Positions 10,553-21,231 of a DNA stretch of 64,000 bases are shown here, piece by piece (position 1 is the first letter of the stretch; every line of letters starts with the position of its first letter). The stretch covers positions 558,001-622,000 of the forward strand of contig CP137871.1 in NCBI GenBank assembly GCA_034406715.1, written 5' to 3'. Under the pieces are notes generated by a model. That model was not told the DNA's origin, ran no database searches, and worked only from the letters and a program-made list of their open reading frames with translations. This stretch comes from Rhodotorula mucilaginosa. Taxonomy: Eukaryota > Basidiomycota > Microbotryomycetes > Sporidiobolales > Sporidiobolaceae. Position numbers and translations under genes: made by a program.

Positions 10553-13500
10553 ATGCCGCCAAAGTCGGGCGATCAAGCCTCGTACCTGCCGACGTCCAAC
10601 AGCGGGAGTGCGCCGCCGAGAGCAGCGACGGCTTCATCATCTTCGTCGTCGAGCGGCGGCGCAGGAACGGCAGTCGCGGCTCAGCAGAACCAGTACCGGC
10701 CAGGGTCCCCGATAAGGTTCTATGTAGGTACACTCTCTCTCGAGTTGGACGCCGGCCGTCGAGACTGAACCCCTTCGGCGACGCTGACCCACCCCCCGCC
10801 TCTTTTGCTGCCCGCCAAACAGGACGACGAGGTGCGTCCAAGGGGATCGCTCGGACTACCTACAGAATGGGAGCTGACAGTCTCGGCTGCAGGTGGAACG
10901 CATGCGCCGCGAAGTGGACAAGCACGCGCCGAAAGACCGGCGTGACGCCCGGCGAGAACTGCGGTCACGACCACGCCGTGCCAAGTCAGGAATCACCGTG
11001 ACGGGCTTCTTCCTCCGCGCAGTCGCCGTCTACGTCCTCATCGCCTACTTCTTCGTCTGCCCCGAGGACCCGTCCGGCGAGCGAGCTGTATGCCGCGCTC
11101 TGAGCAGGACCGGCGCTCGCCTCCAGCAGTACGAACCGCTCGTTCGTCCCTACGTCGTGCAGGCTCAGCACCAGCTCGAGCCGTATTGGCTCGAGACGCA
11201 GAAGCACCTGCGGCCATACTATGCCGTGGTTGAGCCGTATTACCACCGCTTGGATCGGCTCGCGCGTCCTCGCTTGGCAGCGACTCGCCAGGTCTACCGC
11301 GAGAGGGTCGTTCCCTTCGTCGCGTCGACCTTCAAGACGATGCAGAACGCCGTCAAGCCGGTCACGGCGCGTCTTGCGAATCAATACGAAAAGTCGATCG
11401 CTCCCTCCGTCGAGTGGTACAGCGAATCGCTCCATCGCCAGTATTCACCGCACCTGAAGCGCGCGAACGAGCTCGTGCACCAGCATGTCACTCCGATGGT
11501 GAAGAACGGAGTCCGACTGGCCGAGGAAACGGCGGCCCGCGGTCAACACCACTGGAAGACCCACGTTGTCCCGTTCTCGCAGCAAGTCTACTCGAGCACC
11601 CGCAAGACGTACGCGACGCAGGTGCACCCGCGCGCTACGACGCTGAGTCGTCACGTCGGTCGTTTCTGGCGCACCAGGGTCGTGTCTACGCTGTCGAGGT
11701 TCTGGAGTCGGTTCATCGCCCCGCAGCTCGACAAGATCCGCGAACGCATCTTCGAGTACAAGTCGAAGAAGGCCAAGCTTGAGGCCATCGAGCGCGTGGA
11801 GAAGGCTAGCGTCGTACTGGCTGAAGAGCAAAAGACGGACGAGGTCGAAGGTGCGCATCGTGCTGTCAAACGGACGCTCTGACTTGGCTGTTGACGCAAA
11901 ATCGGAACCTACAGACTTCATCAAGGATCTGCGGGACGAGAAGGCTCCGAGTCATGCGGAAGCAGTCCAGGAGGCGCCGCCTGCCTATTCCGCCACGCAT
12001 GCGCCGCCGCCACCTTCGCCCGAAGACGCCGCCAAACTCCGCGCCGAGAAGCGTGCCGCCCTCGAAGCTCGACACGCCACCTATGAGCAAGAGATCGCCA
12101 AGCTTGGTCAGGCCGAGTACTCGCTCCTTGTCGATCGCTTGGTCCAACTGCGCGAAGAGGCACAAAAGGACATCACGGCCCGCTTCGAAGCCTCGCTCGA
12201 GGCCCTGGACGACGAGGGCGACTTGATGGTCGGACGCCTCGGCAAGTACTTTGCCCGTGTCGGCGCGAACCTGGACGCGAACGAAGTCGAGAGCAAGGCC
12301 CGCGAGGCGGACGACCTCGCCGCCAAGGCCTCGGCTCGCGTGCAGAGGAAGGCGCAGGCGATCAAGGACGAGGTGGCCGAGTACCGGTCGACGCTTGAGG
12401 CGAAGGAAGTGGCAGCTGTCGAGCAGGCCAAGGTCGCCGTCACGGATCTCGTCGAAAAGGCGCAGAGCGAGCTCGGTCAGGGGTGGACTTGGCTCGACGG
12501 CGTGACCGCCAAGGACTGGCAGCGTGAGCCTGCATCGACCGGTGTCGCTGCCCACGGCTCTTGTATAGTGCTGACATTCACCTTCTGACAGGCTATCACG
12601 GACTGCGCGACGCCGAGAAGAACCTGCATTCCCGCTTCGCCGACCTCTACTCGGGCGCCATCACGGAGACGAGGCTGTCGACCCCGGAGCCGTACGCGCT
12701 CCTCGACTACTTCAACGCGGAGCCGGACAAAGTCGTCGCGGCGTTCGACAAGATCCTCGAAAAGATCAAGATCGGCGGTCAGCGCGAGCTCAGGGGCGAG
12801 TGGCAAGGCGTCGTCCCCGAAGCTCAGAAGGCGGTGGACGCCGCTGGCGCGATCGTCGCCGGTGTCAAGAACTCTGCTTCCTCGCTCGCGGGGTACGAGG
12901 CCGAGCCGACGAACGTGATCGAGAGTGCTTCCTCGGTGGCGAAGGTCGCGCAAGCCTCGGCGTCCTCGTTGGCTCAAGCCGCGGCGAGCGCAATGCCGAG
13001 TGTCGCCGTGCCGGAGGAACTGGTCTCGACCGTCAAGTCTGCCGCCGCCGAGGCGTCGCAGCAAGTCTTGCGCGCGGCCAACATCGAGCCTTCGCCGACC
13101 GACCTGAAGCAGACGGCGACCTACGTCGCGCGCGCTGCCTCTTCTTCGGCGTCAAACGCGGCCGCGGCGGCTTCTCAGTCCATCGTGCGAGCCGTCGGTG
13201 GGGACCCGTCGCCGACTGACTTGCCGCAGTCTGCGAGCTCGATCGCCAAGGTGGTTTCCTCGTCGGCTTCTTCGATCGCCTCCCGCGTCGCCTCGGAGCA
13301 CCACCCGTCTTCTTCGCTCTCGTCCGCGATCGCCGCTGCCGGTCAGACCGTCAACCAAGTCGCGTCCGATGCCAGCCGGTCGGCTTCTTCACTCGCTTCT
13401 TCCGCCTCGAGCGTTGTCTCGTCGGTCGCGGTTCCCGCTTCCAGCGTGCTCGACGCTGCATCGCTCCGCAGGGTGGCGAGCAGCGCGAGTGAGCGCGCGG

Positions 13501-13853
13501 GTGAGATCCTTGGTGAGGCGAGTCAAGGAGCGCTCCGCGCGGTCGGCATCGAGCCGTCTCCGACGGACGTCAAGCAGTCGGTGTCCAGCGTCGGCAAGGC
13601 GGCCTCGTCCGCAATTTCGAGTGCCGCCAGCGCGGTCAGCTCGCTCGCCGCGCCGCACTCGAGCTTCCGCGCCGCGACCCAGCCGCCGAACGTGGTCGTC
13701 GCGTCGGCGGCGTCGTCACTCGCCTCGAGCGCGAGCAGCGTCGCTTCTTCGCTCGTGCAGCCGCATTCGAGTTACAGCAAGAGTCGGGCTGCCGCGAGCG
13801 CCTCGAGCGCGACTCGTGCCGTCAAGCAGGAGATCCGGCACGTCGAGCTCTGA
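10553..13853 (+). CDS. membrane-anchored, helix-rich repeat protein (1002 aa), function unknown
   Basis: Exons 10553-10723, 10823-10831, 10893-11850, 11915-12523, 12592-13853 close to 1002 residues. The order is: a disordered N-terminus; a basic stretch; one membrane segment at about 94-114 (TGFFLRAVAVYVLIAYFFVC); then a long amphipathic region with periodic Tyr/Pro (for example QLEPYWLETQKHLRPYYAVV) that resembles lipid-binding apolipoprotein-like repeats. A Pro-rich linker and a charged coiled coil (VDRLVQLREEAQKDITARFE) follow, then a conserved-looking block WLDGVTAKDWQRYHGLRDAE. The Ala/Ser-rich tail carries three copies of RA-x-(G/N)-x-(E/D)PSPTD-x-x-Q. Fungal proteins of this layout are sometimes labelled 'transcription factor hoxa13', which the sequence does not support. 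A role at an organelle or lipid surface is inference. Confidence 0.78.
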
Positions 13854-14865
13854 GCTCCGTGCCCTTCCAAACCACTTGACTTTCCCGCGCCCGACAAAGT
13901 CTCGAGCCGAGCTTTTCTCCCCTGCCCGGAATTGAACAGCATCACCCTTTTACACGCATACCTATACCCTATACCCTGTCGGCCCGCCAGAACGCCTGTA
14001 CTTCCTCCCCCTCCTTGTGCTAATCAAATCGTGCGCACGGTTGCGCACTTCTGCTATCGGAGGAGGCCGGAAAGAGTTCCTCGCCGGTTCCCCAGCTTGA
14101 CCGCCCGCTGTCCTGAGCTGCAGGACAGCTTAAGTGCCGTCGCAACTCGCAAGCGGTCCGGAGAACAATGTGGCGAAGTGACGCCTGTCCCCCGCGGTTG
14201 CTGCGGACTCGATCGGGAAGGTTGAATGGGGTGGCGGCGGACCGCTTATCGAAATCTCCTCATGAAAATTGCAAACAAGGGGAACTTGGCGTTATCTGAT
14301 GGTGCGGCCCGCGCATCGGCTCGGGGAGCGAGGTCGCTATGCATGCAGTATACCCAGCCTTCGTCGGGAGTCGGGACGCTCTCCGTACGGCCGAGGTCGC
14401 GGAGGTGCGTGTACGCAAGGTGTACGAGTACCGCGCAGATCTCGTACGTGTCACAGCGGTGGGCAATTGTGGAGATCGACTTGGGAGAATTAAGAGCAAC
14501 GCCCGCGGCGGCGGATGGAAAGGCGCTAAAAAAGAGCGGCCTCGCCTCTGCGAAACTTGTCCGAACCGCGCCGACGCTGCCGTTCTGCGTGCTCGCGAGT
14601 CCTGCGTGCACACCTTGCTGCCACCTGCACCGTCAAGAGAGCGGACCCGGTGCGGCGCTGCAGCTCAAGCAGAGCGCAATCGTCACAAAGGCGACTCTTT
14701 CCCCCGCTCGCGATCCGAAAGTCGTCAGCTCCACCGCACGACACTCCGACACCGCCGTCCGGAGCGATACGAGACCCCGGAGCGGTGTCCTGGAGCTACG
14801 CCGACCAGCTGCAGCACCCTCGTCCGCGCCACCAAAAGGCGAGACGAGAGAGAGAGCCGGCCGAG
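13854..14865. other. long intergenic/leader region before the CON7-like gene
   Basis: About 1 kb with no supported gene. It contains the 3' end of the repeat-protein gene, a moderately AT-richer part near 14240-14300, and a purine-rich GAGA tract at about 14842-14856 just before the ATG. A long leader would fit a regulatory gene. Confidence 0.5.
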
Positions 14866-17173
14866 ATGGAATTTGGTTATCACCCACCCGGCCTGTCTCC
14901 GAACCCGTACTCGCACGCGTCGCCGATAGAGAGCAGTCCAGGCAGGCTGGGCGCGGATGGGTCGCCTGCGTTCGGTCGTCCGGGCTCGGGCTCGGGCTCG
15001 GGTGCAGGCACGCCCGCGTCGGGAGGGTTCACGGCGACGTTGCCGCCGTTGCATGAGCAACCGTCGAACGAGACGGTGTCGACCGCGAGCGGGTCTCGCG
15101 CCCTCCACGACGTCGGCTACGAACAGTTCGCAGGGGGGGATCACGCGGTCGGACTCGCGCCGGGCGACGAGGCCGACTTGTACGCGAGCGCTTCCTCGTC
15201 GAGGAGGCAGACTCGGCAGCTTGCCCACGGTCAATACTCGGCCAACGCGTCCGGGTTGAACGGGAACGCCATGTCCATGAGCGGGAGTGCCGGCGGCGAT
15301 ATGGAGTTCCGGGATCCCTTCTCAAGGACCCCGTCCGCTGGCACGCCCAACGGCACCGACCTCGGTCCTCCTCCGTCGGGTTACGGCGGCGTCTTTGGCT
15401 TCCAACCTCCTCCTCTCGAAAATCCGGCGACCATGGCGTCGACATCACAGCACTCCTTCTTCAACCCGCAGACAGTGCACCCGAGCGTCAACACCCGCAA
15501 CACGCGACCGATGACGGCTCCGTCTGCCTCGGGTTACTTGGCCGGCCACAATTATTCCTCGGTCCCGTCTGCCTTTTACGTCCCGCCCACTCAATATCAC
15601 CTTCACCGCCAGCAGCAGCAACCGCCGACTTCGACGAGCTTCAACGCGATGCCGACCGCGGCGGCTTTCGAACCGGCGCCGCCCGTCGGCTCGCAGGGCC
15701 TCTTTGCCTTCCAGCCCGACGGGCCCGCGCCGCTCTCGGACTACAACCCTTCGAGTCGCGAACGTGGACTGAGCGTGCCGGCCGCTCTCGCGGGATCGGT
15801 GCTCGGCGATCGTCCCGTCACAGCAGATCCAGACATGTTGTCTGCTTCCACCCCGTTCATGTACCAGCCGCCGCTGCTGCCGGCGAGCATGTCGAGCGCT
15901 CGACCGTACACCGCCGTGACTCCCGGGTACTATACCGCCCTGATGGATCCCTTCACGGGCGGCGTGATCCCCGCGCCGCTCCAGGCGATTCCGCCCGGGA
16001 GCGCCGACGGCTTTGTGCCGCTAGGCGAACCGCAGATCGAACGGAGAAGGAGCTCGACCTCGTCGGGCAAGTACAACTTTGTGACGCAGCCGCCTCAGCA
16101 TACGAAGCGACCGCGGCGACGGTACGACGAGATTGAGCGCATGTACAACTGCGACTATCCGGGCTGCACCAAGTCGTACGGCACGCTCAACCACCTCAAC
16201 TCGCACAAGACGATGCAAAAGCATGGACCAAAGGCAACGCCCGCTCGTGAGTCCTGCGGTCCGCTGACGTTGACGAGAGGGTGTGACTGACCTGACCGCT
16301 TTTTCCCCCGGCTGCGCAGAATTTAAAGAGATGCGGAAGGCCTGGCGCGAGCGAAAGAAGGCAGAGGCGGCTGAAGCGGCGCGCAAGAAAGCCAAGGAAC
16401 CGTTTCAGGCGCCGCCGGTACCGTATCCGCCATCGTCCAGTCTGCCGGCAGCCTCGATCGCTCCGTACCCGTCCGCTTCCGTCGATCGACCGCGACCGTC
16501 GACTTCGGCGGGCGAATACACCATAGGACTCCCCGCACACTTCGTCGCGCCCAGTCTGTACTCGACTCATGCACCGCCGCCGCACTTGCAGGGGTCGGGA
16601 GGCCTCGCTCAGCCGAATCTCCTCCTCCCTCCTCAAGCGATCTCGGACCCGCGCACTCAGCCCGGCCTCTATTTCGATATGCAGTTCTCGGCCGCCGGAA
16701 ACGGGTACACCGACACCTCTTCTCGGCCCGTCACTGCGCCAGCCTTCCAGTACGCGCCACCGCCTCCGTTCGGCAATCTCGCACCGGATCCGTCGCAGCA
16801 GCAGCAGCCGCAGCAGCAACACGCCCTGAGCCAGTCCCTCTCGAGCGCGAGTGGTCTCTCGCGTTCACGCCCGCTCGCGAGCGATCCGGTACACGATCAT
16901 CGCCGGCTCAGCTTGCCGGGAGGTTACGCGCTGTCGCCCGCGAACAACGGTGGCTTCCAGCTGCAGCAGAACAACGAGTCGATGCCGCCTCCGGCTCGCG
17001 CGACGGCCCACGCCCCGCCTCGACAGACCGCCACGCCCGAGATGAAGATGCCGCAGCCGGTGCATGCTCCTTCGAGCTACGCAAACCTGATTGGCGGCGG
17101 CCCATCGTCCGAGTCGTCGGGCGAAAACGCTTCGAACCGCAGCCCGCGCGTGAACGAGGTCGCAGCTCGATAA
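14866..17173 (+). CDS. CON7-type C2H2 zinc-finger transcription factor
   Basis: Two exons (14866-16246 and 16320-17173) give 744 residues. A single atypical C2H2 finger sits near the middle. Its ligands are Cys429, Cys434, His447 and His453 (C-x4-C-x12-H-x5-H), within CDYPGCTKSYGTLNHLNSHK. It is preceded by R-R-R-Y-D-E-I-E-R and followed by FKEMRKAWRERKK. This arrangement, with finger and basic helix joined across the intron, is diagnostic of the Magnaporthe Con7p family of fungal regulators of morphogenesis genes. The flanks are long, disordered and Gln/Pro/Ser-rich, with poly-Gln at 15610-15620 and 16797-16820, as in activation domains. Target genes in a red yeast are unknown. Confidence 0.88.
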
Positions 17174-17523
17174 AGCGGTCACTCTTCCCTCATACTCATT
17201 CTCCATTTGCCGCATATAAAATCTACCTCAAGTTATATCTGCGCACATCAATATAAACGGGCATGTACTCAGCGAGCGAAGCCAGAATCCGCTCCCTCGC
17301 CCAACCTCATACGCTCTCTCGTTCGTTGTACTCAATAGTGAAGGAAAGCAAAAAGGAGTCTGCCCACTCTGCACTGCATCATGTACTACTACTGTTACTG
17401 TGGGAGACGCTCTTTGGAGCCTCGCTAGCTGGCCCGCTGGGAGAGCAGAAATTTTCGGAAGTAACGGACGCGACGCGGCTGGGATATCAGGCGTTCGAAA
17501 TCGGGGGGTTCAGAAATACAGTC
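17174..17523. other. convergent 3' region
   Basis: Lies between the stops of the CON7-like gene and the minus-strand gene. It is AT-richer than its neighbours (about 17210-17260), as expected for 3' ends. No gene seen. Confidence 0.55.
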
Positions 17524-18931
17524 TCAACGATACGGCTTCGCCTGCAGCTCGTCTGCGGCCTCGCCTCCGTGCGCTTCTCGTTCGAACATGGCCTCGAACT
17601 CTTTCCGCTTCCTCTCGCGTTCGCTCGCCGAGTCCCGGTTTGCCATGAGTTCGCGCTCGGCGCGGTCATAACCGTCGTCGGAGGACTGGTCAGGCCCCGA
17701 GGCCGAACCGCCGCTGGGCGGGATCCGGCTCCGAGCGTTCGACTCGCGGAGGGTGTCCCACTTTGAAGGTGGCGCGGCTCGCGAGCGGCGGAGCTCGTCC
17801 CATCTCGAGTTGTGGGCCGAGTCGGCGGCCGACGACGTCGTCGCTGATGTCGTCGCAGAGTCGGCGAGCGAACCCGGGAAGGTGTCTTGGGGCGGAGCTG
17901 GGGTTTTGGAGTACTTATTAATCAGCAGCTGCGCTGCTCATCCGGCTAAGAAAGGAAGCATGAGGCTCACCTCGATCCGAATAGCCGACGGCTCCGCCGT
18001 ACGCGTCCTTGTTCAGTTCCCGACCGGGAGCAGTAGGGTCGACACCGGCGCTGCCATCATCCGGTTGACCCACCCCTTCGAACGCCGAGTCGTGAGAGCG
18101 GGTTTCTCCCGCGCCGGGGATGGCCCGACCGGCCCTCGAGGTGTCGATACGCCTTCCAGTCCGCTTGGCAATCTCGTCCGCCGCGCGAGCGATCCCGCGC
18201 TGGGTCCCGCGCTCGATGGCGTCCTTGCGGCCCGAGTCTTCCAAAATCTTGTTGGCAGCCGACTTGCCCGTCCAGACGCCAACCTGGGTTCTGCAGTTCC
18301 CCTCGCGACGTCAATATAACGCTGTCTCGCGCTCTTGGGGGAGACGCTCGTAGCTTACCCGATGACGCTTCCGAGAATGCCGTACGCGATGGCCTTGCCG
18401 AAAAAGACGGCTCGACCCTGCCGCATCGCCTGCGCCGCCGCTTCCTCCGCTTGCTGCTCTCCTCCATTCTTGGCCCCTTTTGCCGTCGCCTCCGCCGCTG
18501 CCTTCTTGGCTGCTTCCTGTCGGGCTTGGAAGCTGCCCGGTCCTGCCTGCGCCGAAGGGAAGAACAACCTCGGAAGTTGGCCCGCGCGGACTGCGTCCCG
18601 TCCGGCAGAGAAGCGCGACCGGAAGGCGAACATGCCGCCTGCAAAGGTACCGAGCCAGAACCCATACCGCGCGTGCTGCAGGATCGAGAGTGCAGGTCAG
18701 AGAGCCCATTCGCCGATCTGCGAAGACAGGGAAGAGAGCGCGCGCGCGCACCTGCATGAGTTTCGACTCTGCGCTCATGGCGATCAAGCGATCTGAAGGG
18801 TCCAGCTCTTCCGAGATGGACTTGGCAATCGTTGCCTGTGCATAGCGTGCGAGATCGACTGGGTTCGGCGGTGGGGCCGCACCGTTCGAGGGCGAGGCAG
18901 GATAGGCGGAGCGAGGGTCGACAGCCGCCAT
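17524..18931 (-). CDS. conserved-looking membrane-associated protein, function unknown
   Basis: Exons on the minus strand are 18752-18931, 18359-18675, 17971-18290 and 17524-17933, giving 408 residues; the ATG has a good context (GCCATGG). Two hydrophobic glycine-rich stretches are visible (FWLGTFAGGMFAF and VFFGKAIAYGILGSVIG) either side of an Ala/Lys-rich helix, so it may span or dip into a membrane twice. After these comes KSAANKILEDSGRKDAIERG and a disordered tail ending in a charged helix and KPYR. I do not recognise the family; a mitochondrial or ER protein is only a guess. The last intron is just 37 nt (17934-17970). If it is retained, the protein instead ends at 17918 with a 15-residue alternative tail. 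Confidence 0.7.
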
Positions 18932-19188
18932 GGCTCGGTCTACCTGGTATTCTTCTATTCGGCTGTACGGGTGCTCGTCCGGGAAGTGCGAGCGCGTGAG
19001 AGGTGGAGACAAGGTAAACTTGTGCCGACTCGATGACGGAGGCGAGAGTCGCTGCACATCGACAAAGTTTCCATCTCTCTGTCATTAGCATGTACACTTC
19101 TGTCGCAAGTCTACATTGTACATCTAAGCGTAGAGCAAGTCCGAGAGTTGTCGAATCGATAAACACGGTTTCGAATTTCTACGTTTTT

Positions 19189-20992
19189 CTACTCCGGACA
19201 ACTTCTACTGATCTCGATGGCCTTACGAGGCAACCCGCATACTGATTCTATCCGCTCGAGTGCGATCTCGAGCTCTTTGCGGCGGATGCAGAACGTGACG
19301 CGGAAGAATCCAGGGTCCGCGCATGCGTATGAGAATCCTGCGGGTTTGTGGAACGTCGTCAAAAGAGGATTCTTTGGTCCCCCGTTGCACGCAAGAGTCG
19401 CCGCGGAGTGAGCTTTTCGCGACGTACCAGGTCCGAGGTAGACGCCACCGTCCACGAGGCGGTTGAGCAAGACAATCTCGTGCTTGAAGCGCCCACTCTC
19501 CTCCGCGTCTGTCTCTCTCCGACCCGGTTCCTCTCCCTTCTCGAGCACCCTTTCGTCCGCAATCGCTTCGACATGTTTCCGGAAGTCGACGAGGACAAAG
19601 TGACCGGCGTTGGCGGGCGTGTAGGGGAGGTGGTGAGCTTGGAGCCACGTGGTGAGATAGGTGTAGGCGCGGGAGAGGACGCGCTGATTCCGGGCGAGGT
19701 AGGAAGGCAATTCGTCCGAGTTTAGAAGTGCGGACCAGAGGATATCCTGAAAAGCGGCGTAGACGGAGGGAGGAGAAGGTGGTTAGCTGGGGCACTTGAC
19801 CTTTTGGAGCAGCGAGGGGCGGGACTCACCGTCGGGGACCCCATCCTCATCGTCATCGCGTTCGCAGAGATGGCCTGCAAGAGCTTGTCGTTGTGCTGGC
19901 AGACCATGGCACCTGCGCGGAAGCCGTTGGCGCCGAAATCCTTGCTCATGCCGTATAGGACCAAGATCCGCGCCGGGTCGCACTCTGCGTCTTTCTTGAC
20001 ATTGAGAGAGAGGACGCTCGTAAAGGGTAGGGCGTTCGGTACGTCGGCTGGCCAAGTGCAAGGAATCGATGAGTACTGCGCTGTAATGTCCAGACAAGAG
20101 GCATGCCTTCGTAAACAAACTCACGAGCATCGTACACCGAGTTGGCGTAAACTTCGTCCGAGACGAGGAAGAGGTTCCACCGCTCGGCGAAGCGACAGTA
20201 CGCGAGCAAGACCTCGCGGGAATAACAGAACCCGAGCGGGTTGTGCGGGTTCGTCAAGAGCAAGGCGGTAATCTTTTGCTTCTCCGAGTCGCGTTCCCTC
20301 CGCTCCATCTCGGCGTGCATGAGCTCCACTTCGGCGAGAGTGTTGCATTTCTCGTGCGGCACGTGAACGCTCGCGATCCGGACTTGACTCGTCGCGTTCA
20401 GGTCGGGCACGAACCCGTTGTAGTACGGCGCGGGGATGAGCCACGCGTCTTCCGGGTCGGCGATGACGGCCGCGACGTGCTCGATCATGGGACTGAGACC
20501 GTTCGAGGTCGCGATGTGCTTGGGCAGGACGGGCTCGAGCGGGTTGAAGTAAGTCTGGAAGTAGGTCGAGAGGGCTTTGAAGAGGCGGTCGCTGCCCAGG
20601 ATGCTGGTGCCGTAGGTCAGGTCGGTGTGGTCGATCCGGAGAGAGCCTTGTCGTTCCCAAAAGCGGGTGAGCCAGTCGTGCATGAGACTCTGGGTGGCAT
20701 GTGCGAGCGCGTCAGGTGGATAGGTGTCTAGCAGACGAAGGTAGGAGCCTGGCGTACGTTCTCGGCGAGTCCAGCGTTGACGATCCCTTCGGGGTTCTCT
20801 TCGCTCCACTGTTCGAATGGCTCGGTCGTATCAGCGTCCGAGGCTTAGACCCGAATAGAATGGGACGGGACTACTACTGCTGCTGACCTGATTGCCGAAA
20901 GTTCTGAAGATGGCCGAGAAGAGGGGCGATTTGGCCGTCGCCTCCATCTGGGCAGTCGTCCTCTTTGAGAGCGCAAGCTTCGACGAGCTCAT
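19189..20992 (-). CDS. ACC-synthase-like PLP aminotransferase, copy A
   Basis: Fold-type I PLP enzyme of the class I/II aminotransferase family. Exons are 20888-20992, 20758-20808, 20125-20689, 19830-20047, 19428-19746 and 19189-19337, giving 468 residues. Motifs in order: EENPEGIVNAGLAEN (the NPxGxIxxGLAEN signature typical of ACC synthases); SNGLSPMIEHVAAVIADP; TNPHNPLGFCYSREVLLAYC; LVSDEVYANSVY; and the PLP lysine in YGMSKDFGANGFRAG (about Lys276), with the Arg two residues after GF. Substrate specificity (SAM to ACC, or ordinary transamination) cannot be read from motifs. It lies 239 nt downstream of copy B on the same strand. Unlike copy B it carries a 90-nt intron at 19338-19427. Confidence 0.9.
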
Positions 20993-21231
20993 CTCTGCCG
21001 TTGTGCTCTCGAGAGCTAGACGGCCTCCCGGGCTGTGGTATCGCGGTAGATGACGAGTTGGAGCGATGACGGAGCAGCTGAGAAGGCTCCGTCACTTGCG
21101 AGCCCTCCCCTCCGCTGCTCCAGCTCCGACTGCACGGAGAATTGAAACGCCATAGCAGAAGCAGTGCGGGTAATGTGTAGCATGATGGTGAAGGCATACG
21201 GCGTATGGCGCATTGTATTACCGCTTCATCT

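Noticed and set aside
10078-11001. 307-codon plus-strand frame overlapping the membrane-protein start
   Set aside because: Competes with the well-supported multi-exon gene at 10553 and shows no recognisable sequence.
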